From Terriglobia bacterium (GTDB lineage: Bacteria > Acidobacteriota > Terriglobia > Terriglobales > Acidobacteriaceae): a stretch of 64,000 nucleotides of DNA. This document shows positions 55,827 to 64,000 of the stretch, in pieces (the stretch's first letter is position 1; each line of letters starts with the position of its first letter). Made by a program: the position numbers and the translations under genes. The notes under the pieces were generated by a model, which saw only the letters and a list, made by a program, of their open reading frames with translations, was not told the DNA's origin and made no database searches. The DNA lies in the NCBI GenBank assembly GCA_020072585.1, contig JAIQGL010000009.1:1-64000 (forward strand), given 5' to 3'.

Positions 55827-56810
55827 CTAGTTCCACTTCAAGCCTTTGAGCTGGTCCAGGTTCACGTTCCCTCCGCTGAGCACCGCCACCACTTTTGACC
55901 CTGAGGGAGCTTTGATCAGTCCGTGCAGCAATGCCGCCACCGGCGCGGCGGCCGCGCCCTCCACCACCAGCTTGCAGTGCGACATGACCCAGATCATCGC
56001 CTCAAAAATTTCTTTGTCCGGCAGTGTCACAATGTCATCCACAAAGCGCTGCACGATGGAAAAATTGTTCTCGCCCACTCGCTTCACCCGCAGCCCGTCG
56101 ATAATGCAATCAATCTTGTCCAGCGTGACTACGTGACCAGCTTCAATGCTCCGCTTCATCCCCGGCCCATCCGACGACTCTACGCCGATAATCTTGATCT
56201 TCGGGTTCAACGCCTTCAGCGCCATGGAGACGCCTGAAATCAGCCCGCCGCCGCCAATCGGCACCACGGCGATGTCTATCTGCGGAAAGTCCTCGTACAC
56301 CTCCAGCCCCAGCGTGCCCTGCCCGGCGATGAGTTGCAGATCGTCAAACGGATGGATATAGGTCAGCCCGCGCTCCTGCACAAGCTGCTTGGCTTTTTCG
56401 TTGGCTTCGTCCCAGATCAGCCCATGCTGGACCACTTCCGCTCCATAAGCCCGCGTGGCATCCACCTTGGATTGCGTCGCGTTGCTGGCCATCACGACGA
56501 CTGCCTTGATTCCATAAACTCCCGCAGCTAAAGCTACGCCCTGGGCGTGATTGCCCGCTGACGAGCAGATCACGCCGCGCCTGCGCTGCTCTTCCGTAAG
56601 ATGGCTGAACTTATTCAGCGGCCCGCGGACCTTGTACGATCCGCCCTTCTGGAAAATTTCCGCCTTCAGCCGTATGTCAAAGCCGGTGCGCTCGCTCAGA
56701 ATTCGCGATGTCAGCAGCGGCGTATGATAAGCAAATGACGAAACAACTTTCCTGGCGGCCTGAAACTCAGCAAGCGAAACTTCCGGGGCGGCAGCAACTT
56801 GTGGGGGCAT
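55827..56810 (-). CDS. PLP-dependent threonine/serine dehydratase
   Basis: 327 residues from the ATG at 56810, behind AGAGGA (an ATG at 56834 is also in frame). It deaminates threonine to 2-oxobutyrate. The PLP lysine lies in GGSYKVRG (about 60). The phosphate-binding loop SSAGNHAQGVA and VPIGGGGLISGVS are present, and the C-terminal VLSGGNVNLDQ is that of the catabolic (single-domain, TdcB-like) type. There is no ACT regulatory domain, so feedback by isoleucine is not expected. A threonine aldolase gene lies two genes away on the same strand, suggesting a small threonine-use cluster. Confidence 0.9.
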   Translation of the reverse strand: MPPQVAAAPEVSLAEFQAARKVVSSFAYHTPLLTSRILSERTGFDIRLKAEIFQKGGSYKVRGPLNKFSHLTEEQRRRGVICSSAGNHAQGVALAAGVYGIKAVVVMASNATQSKVDATRAYGAEVVQHGLIWDEANEKAKQLVQERGLTYIHPFDDLQLIAGQGTLGLEVYEDFPQIDIAVVPIGGGGLISGVSMALKALNPKIKIIGVESSDGPGMKRSIEAGHVVTLDKIDCIIDGLRVKRVGENNFSIVQRFVDDIVTLPDKEIFEAMIWVMSHCKLVVEGAAAAPVAALLHGLIKAPSGSKVVAVLSGGNVNLDQLKGLKWN

Positions 56811-56973
56811 GGCGATCCTCTTGAATTGATCCATTTGGAGAACTTGAAGAGTCTATCAAAGTGGCGTTGGGAGGGTCATCCTTTGGCTGGCTGCGGGAGT
56901 CGGCTACTTGGCACGTAGAAAAATTCAGAAGTAATCATTACCTCCAGTTGAGTCATCGAACTGTTTCTAAGAT

Positions 56974-57405
56974 TCATCTCCGCTGTGGAGATTGAATCTC
57001 ATTCAGAAACTGCTCAGCCAGCTTGGGTTCGCCAACGACGTGAGGACCGCGCAGAGAGCAGTAGTACAAAAGCCGCTCGCACTCGGTGGCTTGCTCCCCA
57101 TACTCAGACCTAATCTTGATGATTTCTCGCGCAATTTCCTTCAGCCGCTCGGCCTCATCCCAATGCCACCAATTCCCCAAATGTTCATTGTGCCCGAACA
57201 ATCCATACCTTCCCCTGGCACATACTTCCAGGCAGGAGATTAAGAGCGGGCGAAACTCTGCCTCCAACTGTTTCAGTCGCTGGCTTTTGATCTTTTCCCG
57301 CTTCTTCACGACGCTGCCTCTCGTTCTTTCTGTTCCAAGGTGGTCGAAGCTTTTGCCCACTATGCCGGTTAGTTGCTTCACTCCTCTTAGGTAGAGCACC
57401 TTCAC
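56974..57405 (-). CDS. Conserved hypothetical helical protein
   Basis: Up to 143 residues, starting with a GTG at 57405, 1 bp after the aldolase stop. The conserved-looking core runs from EFRPLLISCLEVCARGRYGL through WDEAERLKEIAREI to LLYYCSLRGPHVVGEPKLAE. I recall similar proteins in Acidobacteria with no known role. Three cysteines are spread through the core, too far apart for a simple metal site. Close coupling to ltaE suggests co-transcription; the exact start is unsure. Confidence 0.6.
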   Translation of the reverse strand: MKVLYLRGVKQLTGIVGKSFDHLGTERTRGSVVKKREKIKSQRLKQLEAEFRPLLISCLEVCARGRYGLFGHNEHLGNWWHWDEAERLKEIAREIIKIRSEYGEQATECERLLYYCSLRGPHVVGEPKLAEQFLNEIQSPQRR

Positions 57406-57406
57406 T

Positions 57407-58495
57407 TTAACGGCTACAAATCCCTCTCACCGCTTCCAGTGTCTTAAGGCAATCTTCCCGGCCCACGTCATTGTGCGTAACAAACCGCATCTGCTCCTGA
57501 TCAATACCCGCCGCCAGGACGTTTTTCTCCGCCAGGCTGCGGCTGAACTCTGCCGTATCCATGCCCGTACCCACGATGCTGAAGACCAGAATGTTGGTAC
57601 GGACTTTCCTGGCATCGATCTTGATTCCCTTGATCTCCGCCAGGCCTTCGGCCAGCAGACGCGCATTGTCATGGTCTTCCTGGAGCCGCGCCGGCATCTT
57701 CTCTATAGCAATCAACCCGGCCGCCGCCAGCACACCGGACTGCCGCATGCCGCCGCCCATGGCTTTGCGAACCCTCCGAGCTTTGTCGATGAACGCCCGG
57801 CTTCCCACCAGCATCGAGCCCACCGGCGCGCACAGCCCTTTGGACAGGCAGAACATTACCGAATCAAACTTGCGTGCAATCTCAGCCACTGTTTTGCCCA
57901 TTGCCGTCGCGGCGTTGAAGATGCGCGCCCCATCCAGATGCACCGGCAGTCCGGCCTCATGCGCGCCATCACAAATCTCGTCGGCGATTTCCTGCGGAAA
58001 GATTGTTCCACCAGCCAGGCTGCCCGTATTCTCCAGTGAGATCAGCCCCGTCTGCGCGCGATAGTACGCCGGCGGCGCAATCTTCTTTTTGATCTGCTCC
58101 CAGGTAATCACCCCGTCTGCGCCGTAGATCGTCCGCGGCTGGCACCCGGAAAACGCCGCCACCGTTGCTGACTCCAGATTAATGAAGTGCGCGCGCTCCT
58201 CGCAGATGATTTCCTGTCCGTGCTGCGTGTGCACCCTGATCGCCACCTGGTTGCCCATGGTGCCGGTGGGGACAAAGATCGCAGCCTCTTTTTGAAAGAT
58301 CCGCGCCGCCCGCTCCTGTAGGTGGTTCATTGTGGGGTCTTCGCCGTAAACATCGTCCGCGACCTCAGCCTCCGCCATGGCGCGACGCATCTCCTGCGTG
58401 GGCTGCGTAACGGTGTCACTGCGCAGGTCAATGGCGCGTTGTGTCTTGCGATTTTCGGATGGAACAACTTCAGACTGGGCAACGTTGGATGGCAT
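57407..58495 (-). CDS. ltaE: Low-specificity L-threonine aldolase
   Basis: 362 residues. It cleaves threonine to glycine and acetaldehyde, using PLP. Landmarks are [12 protein letters not shown] at the N-terminus, [43 protein letters not shown] and the PLP lysine in [13 protein letters not shown] (about 218). This is the usual family length; the first 20 residues are an extra lead-in. It lies upstream of the helical hypothetical gene on the minus strand. Confidence 0.92.
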   Translation of the reverse strand: MPSNVAQSEVVPSENRKTQRAIDLRSDTVTQPTQEMRRAMAEAEVADDVYGEDPTMNHLQERAARIFQKEAAIFVPTGTMGNQVAIRVHTQHGQEIICEERAHFINLESATVAAFSGCQPRTIYGADGVITWEQIKKKIAPPAYYRAQTGLISLENTGSLAGGTIFPQEIADEICDGAHEAGLPVHLDGARIFNAATAMGKTVAEIARKFDSVMFCLSKGLCAPVGSMLVGSRAFIDKARRVRKAMGGGMRQSGVLAAAGLIAIEKMPARLQEDHDNARLLAEGLAEIKGIKIDARKVRTNILVFSIVGTGMDTAEFSRSLAEKNVLAAGIDQEQMRFVTHNDVGREDCLKTLEAVRGICSR

Positions 58496-58619
58496 GTGTG
58501 TCCTAGTATTGCAGACTTATTATCGATTAACTCTCATGTTAATTCAGTCGTCATCCCGACGGCCGTCTAGCTCACGCGCGCTGTCACAAGCGCGTGAGCA
58601 GGCCGGAGGGACCTTGCGC

Positions 58620-59831
58620 TTATCCGGCTTCAGGAATGGTTGGCTTGGCGTACCGATCAACCACAATGAATCTCTCAAACACATCATTCGATAGCAAACG
58701 CCCGCGCGCCGTCAACCTGATATTGTTGCCGTTCTGGCGCAACAGCCCGTCTGCCTCCAACTCGGCAATCGTCGTATCGTACTTATGGATCTCCGACCCG
58801 AACTCTTCGCGTAAACGTGCAAGGTCCACGCCGCGGTTCAGCCGCAGTCCCAGAAAAAAACTCTCCTCCAGCGCCTGCTCTTTACTCACCATCGAAGCTT
58901 TCCAATCCGCCGCCACAAAAAACCCATCATAGCTGTCCGTCGTCGCCAGCCGAACGCTCTCCACGTCCGCGCTCTGTTGCGCGGCCCTCAGCATTGAATG
59001 CGCGTCCACGCCAAAGCCGAGATATGGCTGGCGCGTCCAGTATTTCAAATTGTGCTTTGACTCAAACCCTGCGCGCGCGAAGTTTGAAATTTCATACTGC
59101 TCAATTCCGGCGGCATTCAGCCGGTCACACGCTGTCTCATAGAACTCAGCGGTCAGATCGTCGTCGGGAACAAAGTGCGCGTGATACCTGGTTCCGCCGG
59201 CGATCAGCTCTCTTCCCAGCCGCGAGTCCTCGTCCACCTCCAGCATGTACACGCTCACATGCGGGACGCCCGTTGCAATCGCCTGATCCAGCGAATATTC
59301 CCAGCTCGCGCGCGTCTGGTGCGGCAGCCCCGCAATCAGGTCAACATTGATATTGCTGATACCCGCTTTGCGCAGCCGCGCGATGTCATCCAGCGTCTTC
59401 TCCTGCGTGTGCAGCCGCGCCACAGAGGCCGCTTCCTTATCGACGAACGACTGCACGCCCAGGCTCACGCGGTTCACGCCCCGCGTCACCAGCGCCTGAA
59501 TGACCGGGTCCGTAACCGTACCTGGCGCGCACTCTACCGTGACCTCCGCCTTCGGCAGGACCTTGAATTCCTGCCGCACGGTGAAGAACAGCTTCTTCAG
59601 CTCTTCCGCCGGCAGCAGGCTCGGTGTTCCGCCACCCAGATAAATGGTGTCAACGATCTGGGGAATCCCGGCTCCTTGTTCAGCGGCATACCCGCGCAGT
59701 GATCGTACGTCCTCGGCGATCCGCTCCACGTACCGCCCCATCTGCTCGGCTGAAAACACGCCCGAGGCAAAGTTACAGTAAGTGCACTTTGACCGGCAGA
59801 ACGGCACCGAGACATAAAGACCCAACGACAT
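58620..59831 (-). CDS. hemW: HemW-like radical SAM protein
   Basis: 403 residues from the ATG at 59831 (MSLGLYVSVPFCRSKCTYCN), the usual HemW start; an upstream extension to 59891 looks like read-through. The radical SAM cluster motif is CRSKCTYC, followed by YLGGGTPSLL, VNRVSLGVQS, VDLIAGLPHQT and a C-terminal winged-helix-like HemW domain. HemW is a heme chaperone formerly called oxygen-independent coproporphyrinogen oxidase; the CxxxCxxC spacing with no extra Cys fits HemW rather than HemN. Confidence 0.9.
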   Translation of the reverse strand: MSLGLYVSVPFCRSKCTYCNFASGVFSAEQMGRYVERIAEDVRSLRGYAAEQGAGIPQIVDTIYLGGGTPSLLPAEELKKLFFTVRQEFKVLPKAEVTVECAPGTVTDPVIQALVTRGVNRVSLGVQSFVDKEAASVARLHTQEKTLDDIARLRKAGISNINVDLIAGLPHQTRASWEYSLDQAIATGVPHVSVYMLEVDEDSRLGRELIAGGTRYHAHFVPDDDLTAEFYETACDRLNAAGIEQYEISNFARAGFESKHNLKYWTRQPYLGFGVDAHSMLRAAQQSADVESVRLATTDSYDGFFVAADWKASMVSKEQALEESFFLGLRLNRGVDLARLREEFGSEIHKYDTTIAELEADGLLRQNGNNIRLTARGRLLSNDVFERFIVVDRYAKPTIPEAG

Positions 59832-59972
59832 GGGAAGTCCACACCCTCCAGTCCAATCTTCGCAGGAAAGGCAATTCCATGACAACAACATCCGTCTCTT
59901 CTCTGTTGTATGTGAGAGATCAGGAAAATGGGGTCGGAAACAGAGTGAATCAGCTTAGGATCGATGAACCGA

Positions 59973-62252
59973 TTAGTTGCTCCGCTTTGCCATGCTCGCC
60001 TTCACCGACAATGTCAGTTCAACGACGCGGTCCATGGCCGATGCAAGCATCTTGGCGCTTATCGGCTTGGCGACATAGTCATCCATTCCGGCTGCGATGC
60101 AGCGCTCGCGGTCTCCTGACATGGCATGCGCCGTCATGGCGATAATTGGAATGTGCGTTCCCGATTTTTCTTCGTGTGCCCTGATCCTGCGCGTGGCTTC
60201 CAGGCCGTCCATTTCCGGCATCTGCACGTCCATGAAAATCAGCTCGACGGCATGCCGCTCCTGCATGTCCAAAGCTTCTTTCCCGGAACCTGCAATCATC
60301 ACGGTGTGGCCCATTTTCTGAAGCATGCTCACTGCCAGCCGCTGGTTGATCGGGTTGTCCTCTGCCACCAGGATGTTCATTCTGTTGCCGGCGGGCGCCG
60401 TCTCTACCGCGCCCGTACGCGGCGTGGTCTTCTTTTCGCCTCCCAGGGCCTTGCGCACGGCCTCCTGTAGCTCGGATTCGCGTACCGGCTTGACCAGATA
60501 CTGCTCCACTCCGAGCTCACGGCAGCGCTTTGCGCTGCTTGATTGGTCCGCCGAGCTCAACATCATGATGGTTACTTCCGCTGTTTCCGGCTGCGAGCGC
60601 GCACGCTCGATCACATTGAAACCATCCATTCCCGGCATCTGTTCATCCAGAAGGATGAGCTGGAACGGCCGCGCTTCGCCGGCCTGCCGCAGCATCTCGA
60701 GCGCCGCCACACCCGAACCTGCCGTGCACGTCTCCATCTTCCAGCGCTTCGCTATCGCCTCAAGAATGCGAAGGTTGGTTGTGTTGTCGTCCACGATCAG
60801 CACGCGCAGCCCGCGCAACTGCTCCGCCGGCATGGGCAGAGACGGCGCCGCGCCCAGGTAAACGGTAAAATGGAAAGTGCTTCCCTGGCCGGGCGTGCTC
60901 TCCACGGACAGCTTTCCACCCATGAGATGCACAAGGCGCGTTGAAATGGCCAGACCCAGTCCGGTCCCGCCGTATTGCCGTGTGGTGGAGCTGTCCGCCT
61001 GCTCGAACACCTGAAATATTTTTTCCTGCTTCTGGGGCGGGATCCCAATGCCGGTATCGCGCACGGCAAAATGCACATAGGCCCCGCGATCATCCTGGTC
61101 TTGCAGCGTTGCCGAAAGCACCACTTCACCGGTTTCCGTGAACTTGATGGCGTTGCCGACAAGGTTCAGAATCACCTGCCGCAGCCGCGCGGCATCGCCT
61201 ACCATCTGCGCCGGAAGGGCCGGGTCCAGATCAAGCGCGAATTCCAGCTTCTTGCTGTGCGCGGCCTGGGCCAACGTCTTCACCGAATCTCCAATCACGT
61301 CCGCAACATTGAAGGGCAGCGCGTCAAGATCTACTTTCCCCGCTTCGATCTTCGAGTAATCCAGAATGTCGTTGATAATGACCAGCAGCGCATCGGCGGA
61401 TTTCTTCGCCAACCCAAGCAATTCGCGCTGCTCCTCGTTCAGTTCGGTCGCCAGCGCCAGCTCGGTCAGGCCCAGTATCCCGTTCATCGGGGTGCGAATC
61501 TCGTGGCTCATGTTGGCCAGGAACTCGCCTTTGGCTTGCGTGGCTGCTTCAGCTTTGATCTTTTCTTCTTCCAGCTGGACAGACTTTTCCCTGAGTTGCC
61601 GGATCAAATCCTTGGACATCTGCATGGCCGCTTGAGTTCGTGCCCGCAGACGTTCGGCGGTCCGGGAAGTGCTGGCGATGTAAAGGCTGCTGAAATAGAT
61701 CAAGGCAGCCTTGGACAACTCGGCCGGCCAAAAAATGGGCCGGCGCTCAATCCAGCTCAAATAAACGAGCATGAGAATGTAAAGCCCGGCCGAAAGATGA
61801 GTGAAAAAGAGCACCCTTTTGAAAGTGGTGTTCGCTTGATCGGCGATGCGTGCCAGATATACAAAGAACAACCAGCTCTTTTCCCCGCCGGAGTAATAGA
61901 TAACCAGCGTGTAAAACAACAAGTCGAGGACCAGGAATACCAGGCCCAGGCTGATGATTGTTACTTTGCGATAGAAGAGAAAGAGGGCCAGCCAGGAAAA
62001 GGCGACATAGCCGAAAATGATTGCCTGAAAGAAAAGGAATTCCTTCCACAAGAAGGGCCCGGTGATGAACACTTTATGCAGCAGCGTCAAGCCGGCCAAC
62101 AGCACGAATCCCAGCAGCCGCAAAATGGGGACCTGAACTTCATTGAGGAAGGCGCTACGGCGCGCTTTGTCCCTCTCGAATTCTTCCAGGTCCATATCGA
62201 GAGTGGCGGTCAAGGGCCAGTCTGCGGTTTGTGACGTCCAGAGTTTTGTCAT
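59973..62252 (-). CDS. Hybrid sensor histidine kinase with two receiver domains
   Basis: 759 residues. Six or so membrane helices (about 40-200) form a MASE-like sensor. A coiled coil (about 205-240) leads to HisKA with the phospho-acceptor His in [12 protein letters not shown] (about 250). The ATPase domain has [22 protein letters not shown] and [10 protein letters not shown]. Two receivers follow: VLIVDDN with [13 protein letters not shown] (about 490-610) and [11 protein letters not shown] with [13 protein letters not shown] (about 622-740). It phosphorelays to an unknown partner; no response regulator or Hpt gene is adjacent, so it may work with proteins elsewhere. Confidence 0.93.
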   Translation of the reverse strand: MTKLWTSQTADWPLTATLDMDLEEFERDKARRSAFLNEVQVPILRLLGFVLLAGLTLLHKVFITGPFLWKEFLFFQAIIFGYVAFSWLALFLFYRKVTIISLGLVFLVLDLLFYTLVIYYSGGEKSWLFFVYLARIADQANTTFKRVLFFTHLSAGLYILMLVYLSWIERRPIFWPAELSKAALIYFSSLYIASTSRTAERLRARTQAAMQMSKDLIRQLREKSVQLEEEKIKAEAATQAKGEFLANMSHEIRTPMNGILGLTELALATELNEEQRELLGLAKKSADALLVIINDILDYSKIEAGKVDLDALPFNVADVIGDSVKTLAQAAHSKKLEFALDLDPALPAQMVGDAARLRQVILNLVGNAIKFTETGEVVLSATLQDQDDRGAYVHFAVRDTGIGIPPQKQEKIFQVFEQADSSTTRQYGGTGLGLAISTRLVHLMGGKLSVESTPGQGSTFHFTVYLGAAPSLPMPAEQLRGLRVLIVDDNTTNLRILEAIAKRWKMETCTAGSGVAALEMLRQAGEARPFQLILLDEQMPGMDGFNVIERARSQPETAEVTIMMLSSADQSSSAKRCRELGVEQYLVKPVRESELQEAVRKALGGEKKTTPRTGAVETAPAGNRMNILVAEDNPINQRLAVSMLQKMGHTVMIAGSGKEALDMQERHAVELIFMDVQMPEMDGLEATRRIRAHEEKSGTHIPIIAMTAHAMSGDRERCIAAGMDDYVAKPISAKMLASAMDRVVELTLSVKASMAKRSN

Positions 62253-62465
62253 CGCAACAGCATGCTACAAGCAGTCCAGAACCGCCGTGCGTACGGTCAC
62301 CAGACGAGCTTTTTGACGCACGGTAAGTACTTATCGGGCACAGATTTAGGAAACCAGAAAGATTCCGGGCCGGGCACAATTTAAGCAAACAATAGCACGT
62401 ATTTATGTATGGGTAATATTAAACGCGATCATGGCGGGGGACGCAATCAATTATAGAATCCTTAT

Positions 62466-63716
62466 ATGCTCAAACGCGCTGTAATAACCGGAATGGGCGT
62501 GGTCAGCCCTAACGGCATTGGAAAAACAGCATTCTGCCGCGCCATCCTGGATGGCAAGAGCGGCGTAAAACTTATCACCCGCTTTGATACTTCTGACCTT
62601 CCGGTAAAAATCGCCGGTGAAATCCAGGACTTCAACGAACTTGACTGGATTGAGACCCGCGAACGCAAGCATGTCTCACGCTGCGTACCTCTGGCCGTTG
62701 CCGCGTCCACTGAGGCGCTGAAAGACTCCGGCCTTGACCCCGAAAAGATGTCGCTCGAAGAAAAACGCCAGATCGGCGTTGTTCTGGGCACCGGCGGCGG
62801 GGCGCACGACTTTTCTGACGCGCAGTACCACATGTATTACGCCGGCAAGGTCAAGCAGATCAGTATCTTCAGTATTCCCAGCGGGACCATGGGCACCATG
62901 TCCAGCGAGATCAGCATGCGTTTCGGCTTCCGCGGACTGAGCCACGTGGTCACCAGCGGCTGCACCTCATCCACTGACGCCATTGCCTACGCCACTCGCC
63001 AGATCCAGGTCGGCACGCTGCCCATGATGCTCGTTGGCGGCGTTGACTCGCCGCTTGCCTGGGGCATTCTGAAAGGCTTCATGTTCATGCGCATCATGAC
63101 TGAATCCTGGAACCAGGCGCCGGAGCGCGGCTCGCGTCCGTTCAACCTTGACCGTGACGGCTTTGTTCTGGCGGAAGGCTCATGGATGTTCATCCTGGAA
63201 GAATACGAGCATGCCCGCGCCCGGGGCGCCCATATCTATGGTGAGATCGCCGGCTACGGCTCAACCTGTGAGGCCTTTCACCGTGTGCGGCTGGTGGAAG
63301 GCGGTGAAGAACCGGCGCGCGCCATCGGCCTGGCCATGAAGGAAGCCGGCATTTCCGCCAACAACGTTCAATACGTGAATCTGCATGGCACATCAACCCA
63401 GCTGAACGACCGCATTGAAACCGCCGCTCTCAAACTCGCGCTGGGTGACCAGGCGTACAAGGTGCCGATGTCAGCGCTTAAATCCCAGATTGGGCACCCG
63501 CAAGGGGCCTGCGGCGCCGCGGGGATGGCGGCTACGCTCATCGCCATGAAACACAATCAGATCCCGCCCACCATCAACCTGGAGAAGCCTGACCCTGAGT
63601 GCGATCTTGATTACGTGCCGCAACCCGGACGCACCGCGCAGATCGAGCATGCCGTGTGCAACTGCATCGCGTTTGGATCAAAGAATTCTGCGCTGGTGCT
63701 GCGCAAAATAAGCTAG
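62466..63716 (+). CDS. Beta-ketoacyl-ACP synthase family protein (FabF-like)
   Basis: 416 residues. It condenses acyl-ACP with malonyl-ACP. The nucleophile Cys is in VVTSGCTSSTDAIA (about 166), and the two catalytic His are in NLHGTSTQLND (about 307) and SQIGHPQGACGAAG (about 345). IxGMGVVSPNG at the start and AFGSKNSALVL at the end are standard. The loop between is somewhat long (YHMYYAGKVKQISIF), so it may belong to a FabF-like subgroup or to a specialised pathway rather than core fatty-acid synthesis. No acyl carrier protein gene is adjacent in the window. Confidence 0.9.
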   Translation: MLKRAVITGMGVVSPNGIGKTAFCRAILDGKSGVKLITRFDTSDLPVKIAGEIQDFNELDWIETRERKHVSRCVPLAVAASTEALKDSGLDPEKMSLEEKRQIGVVLGTGGGAHDFSDAQYHMYYAGKVKQISIFSIPSGTMGTMSSEISMRFGFRGLSHVVTSGCTSSTDAIAYATRQIQVGTLPMMLVGGVDSPLAWGILKGFMFMRIMTESWNQAPERGSRPFNLDRDGFVLAEGSWMFILEEYEHARARGAHIYGEIAGYGSTCEAFHRVRLVEGGEEPARAIGLAMKEAGISANNVQYVNLHGTSTQLNDRIETAALKLALGDQAYKVPMSALKSQIGHPQGACGAAGMAATLIAMKHNQIPPTINLEKPDPECDLDYVPQPGRTAQIEHAVCNCIAFGSKNSALVLRKIS

Positions 63717-63768
63717 AAGCAGGTGGCGCAACTTTGCTCTTCGCACAGCGTCTCTACCTTAGGCAACC

Positions 63769-64000
63769 ATGAACTGGAACCCGACCATCATCCGCGTTGC
63801 GGCCAACGGCATCAACTTTGAGGTCGCTACCATGGGCTCGGGCGACCGGCTTGCTCTCTGTCTGCACGGCTTTCCCGAACACGCATATTCCTGGCGATAC
63901 CAGATGCCGATGCTGGCACGGCTTGGCTATCGCGTCTGGGCGCCGAACCTGCGCGGCTACGGCAACACCGACTCTCCGCCGGAAGTTTCCGCTTACAAAC
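63769..64000 (+). CDS. Alpha/beta hydrolase (epoxide-hydrolase-like), 5' part
   Basis: The first 77 codons from the ATG at 63769 read MNWNPTIIRVAANGINFEVA, then LCLHGFPEHAYSWRYQMPML and APNLRGYGNTDSP. HGFPE supplies the oxyanion-hole region and RGYGNTDSP the turn before the second strand, as in epoxide hydrolases and haloalkane dehalogenases. The nucleophile, acid and His lie beyond the end of the window, so the exact subfamily is open. Confidence 0.8.
   Translation, partial: MNWNPTIIRVAANGINFEVATMGSGDRLALCLHGFPEHAYSWRYQMPMLARLGYRVWAPNLRGYGNTDSPPEVSAYK

Overview
The window looks like a chromosomal segment of an Acidobacteriota bacterium (Terriglobia / Koribacter-like soil lineage). This is inferred from gene style, not from a marker gene. 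The signs are an Oar-like TonB-dependent receptor with an N-terminal Cna-B-type fold, an ECF-type sigma factor beside a membrane Ser/Thr kinase, long secreted proteins with ASPM/SPD-2/Hydin-type domains, a YVTN beta-propeller, and a very large PKD/RHS protein. About 1-5.2 kb, 22-24 kb and 38-51 kb are accessory DNA with insertion sequences, broken genes and a defence locus. From 51.6 kb on the genes are mostly housekeeping.

Layout. 1-138: end of an IS3-family element that cuts into a small zinc-binding protein gene. 449-2059: small hypotheticals. 2255-5235: a phage-like cassette on the minus strand. It holds a DNA-binding-type protein, a TET/JBP-like 2-oxoglutarate dioxygenase and a DUF1376-type replication protein broken by a frameshift, with a divergent XRE repressor. 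The cassette ends in a junction that truncates both the repressor and a host secreted-protein gene. 5.8-14 kb: secreted beta-propeller/collagen-like protein and a 2060-residue internally duplicated surface protein. 14.1-18.5 kb: an overlapping three-gene signalling operon (solute-binding protein fused to a histidine-kinase-like module, a receiver-like protein, a NtrC-like AAA+ protein without the GAFTGA loop). 18.7-22.1 kb: TonB-dependent receptor.

22.26-39.54 kb: a segment bounded by two imperfect ~0.46 kb direct repeats, each running into the 3' end of a tRNA-Leu(CAG); the intact tRNA is at the right end. Between them lie a ~4120-residue PKD/IgGFc-binding-like/RHS protein ending in a NucA/NucB-like nuclease domain, a divergent sigma factor, a kinase-OmpA-discoidin fusion, and a scrap of tyrosine recombinase. 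This looks like a decayed tRNA-integrated island. An IS110-family element with a frameshifted transposase lies just outside it.

41.5-46 kb: zinc alcohol dehydrogenase, a rhodanese/TlpA redox pair, an SPFH protein with a ribbon-helix-helix protein, and a protein with an HxxxH motif. 47.0-51.5 kb: the most notable locus, a type IV CBASS-like anti-phage operon (QueC-like Cap9, TGT-like Cap10, CD-NTase, OGG-like Cap11). Its probable effector (SLOG plus nucleoside-deoxyribosyltransferase/TIR-like) is transcribed divergently. The CD-NTase begins with a run of five glycines after Met1, which may be its modification site.

51.6-64 kb: lipoprotein, FtsK translocase, PilZ protein, threonine dehydratase, threonine aldolase, HemW-like radical SAM enzyme, hybrid histidine kinase, a ketoacyl-ACP synthase, and the start of an alpha/beta hydrolase.
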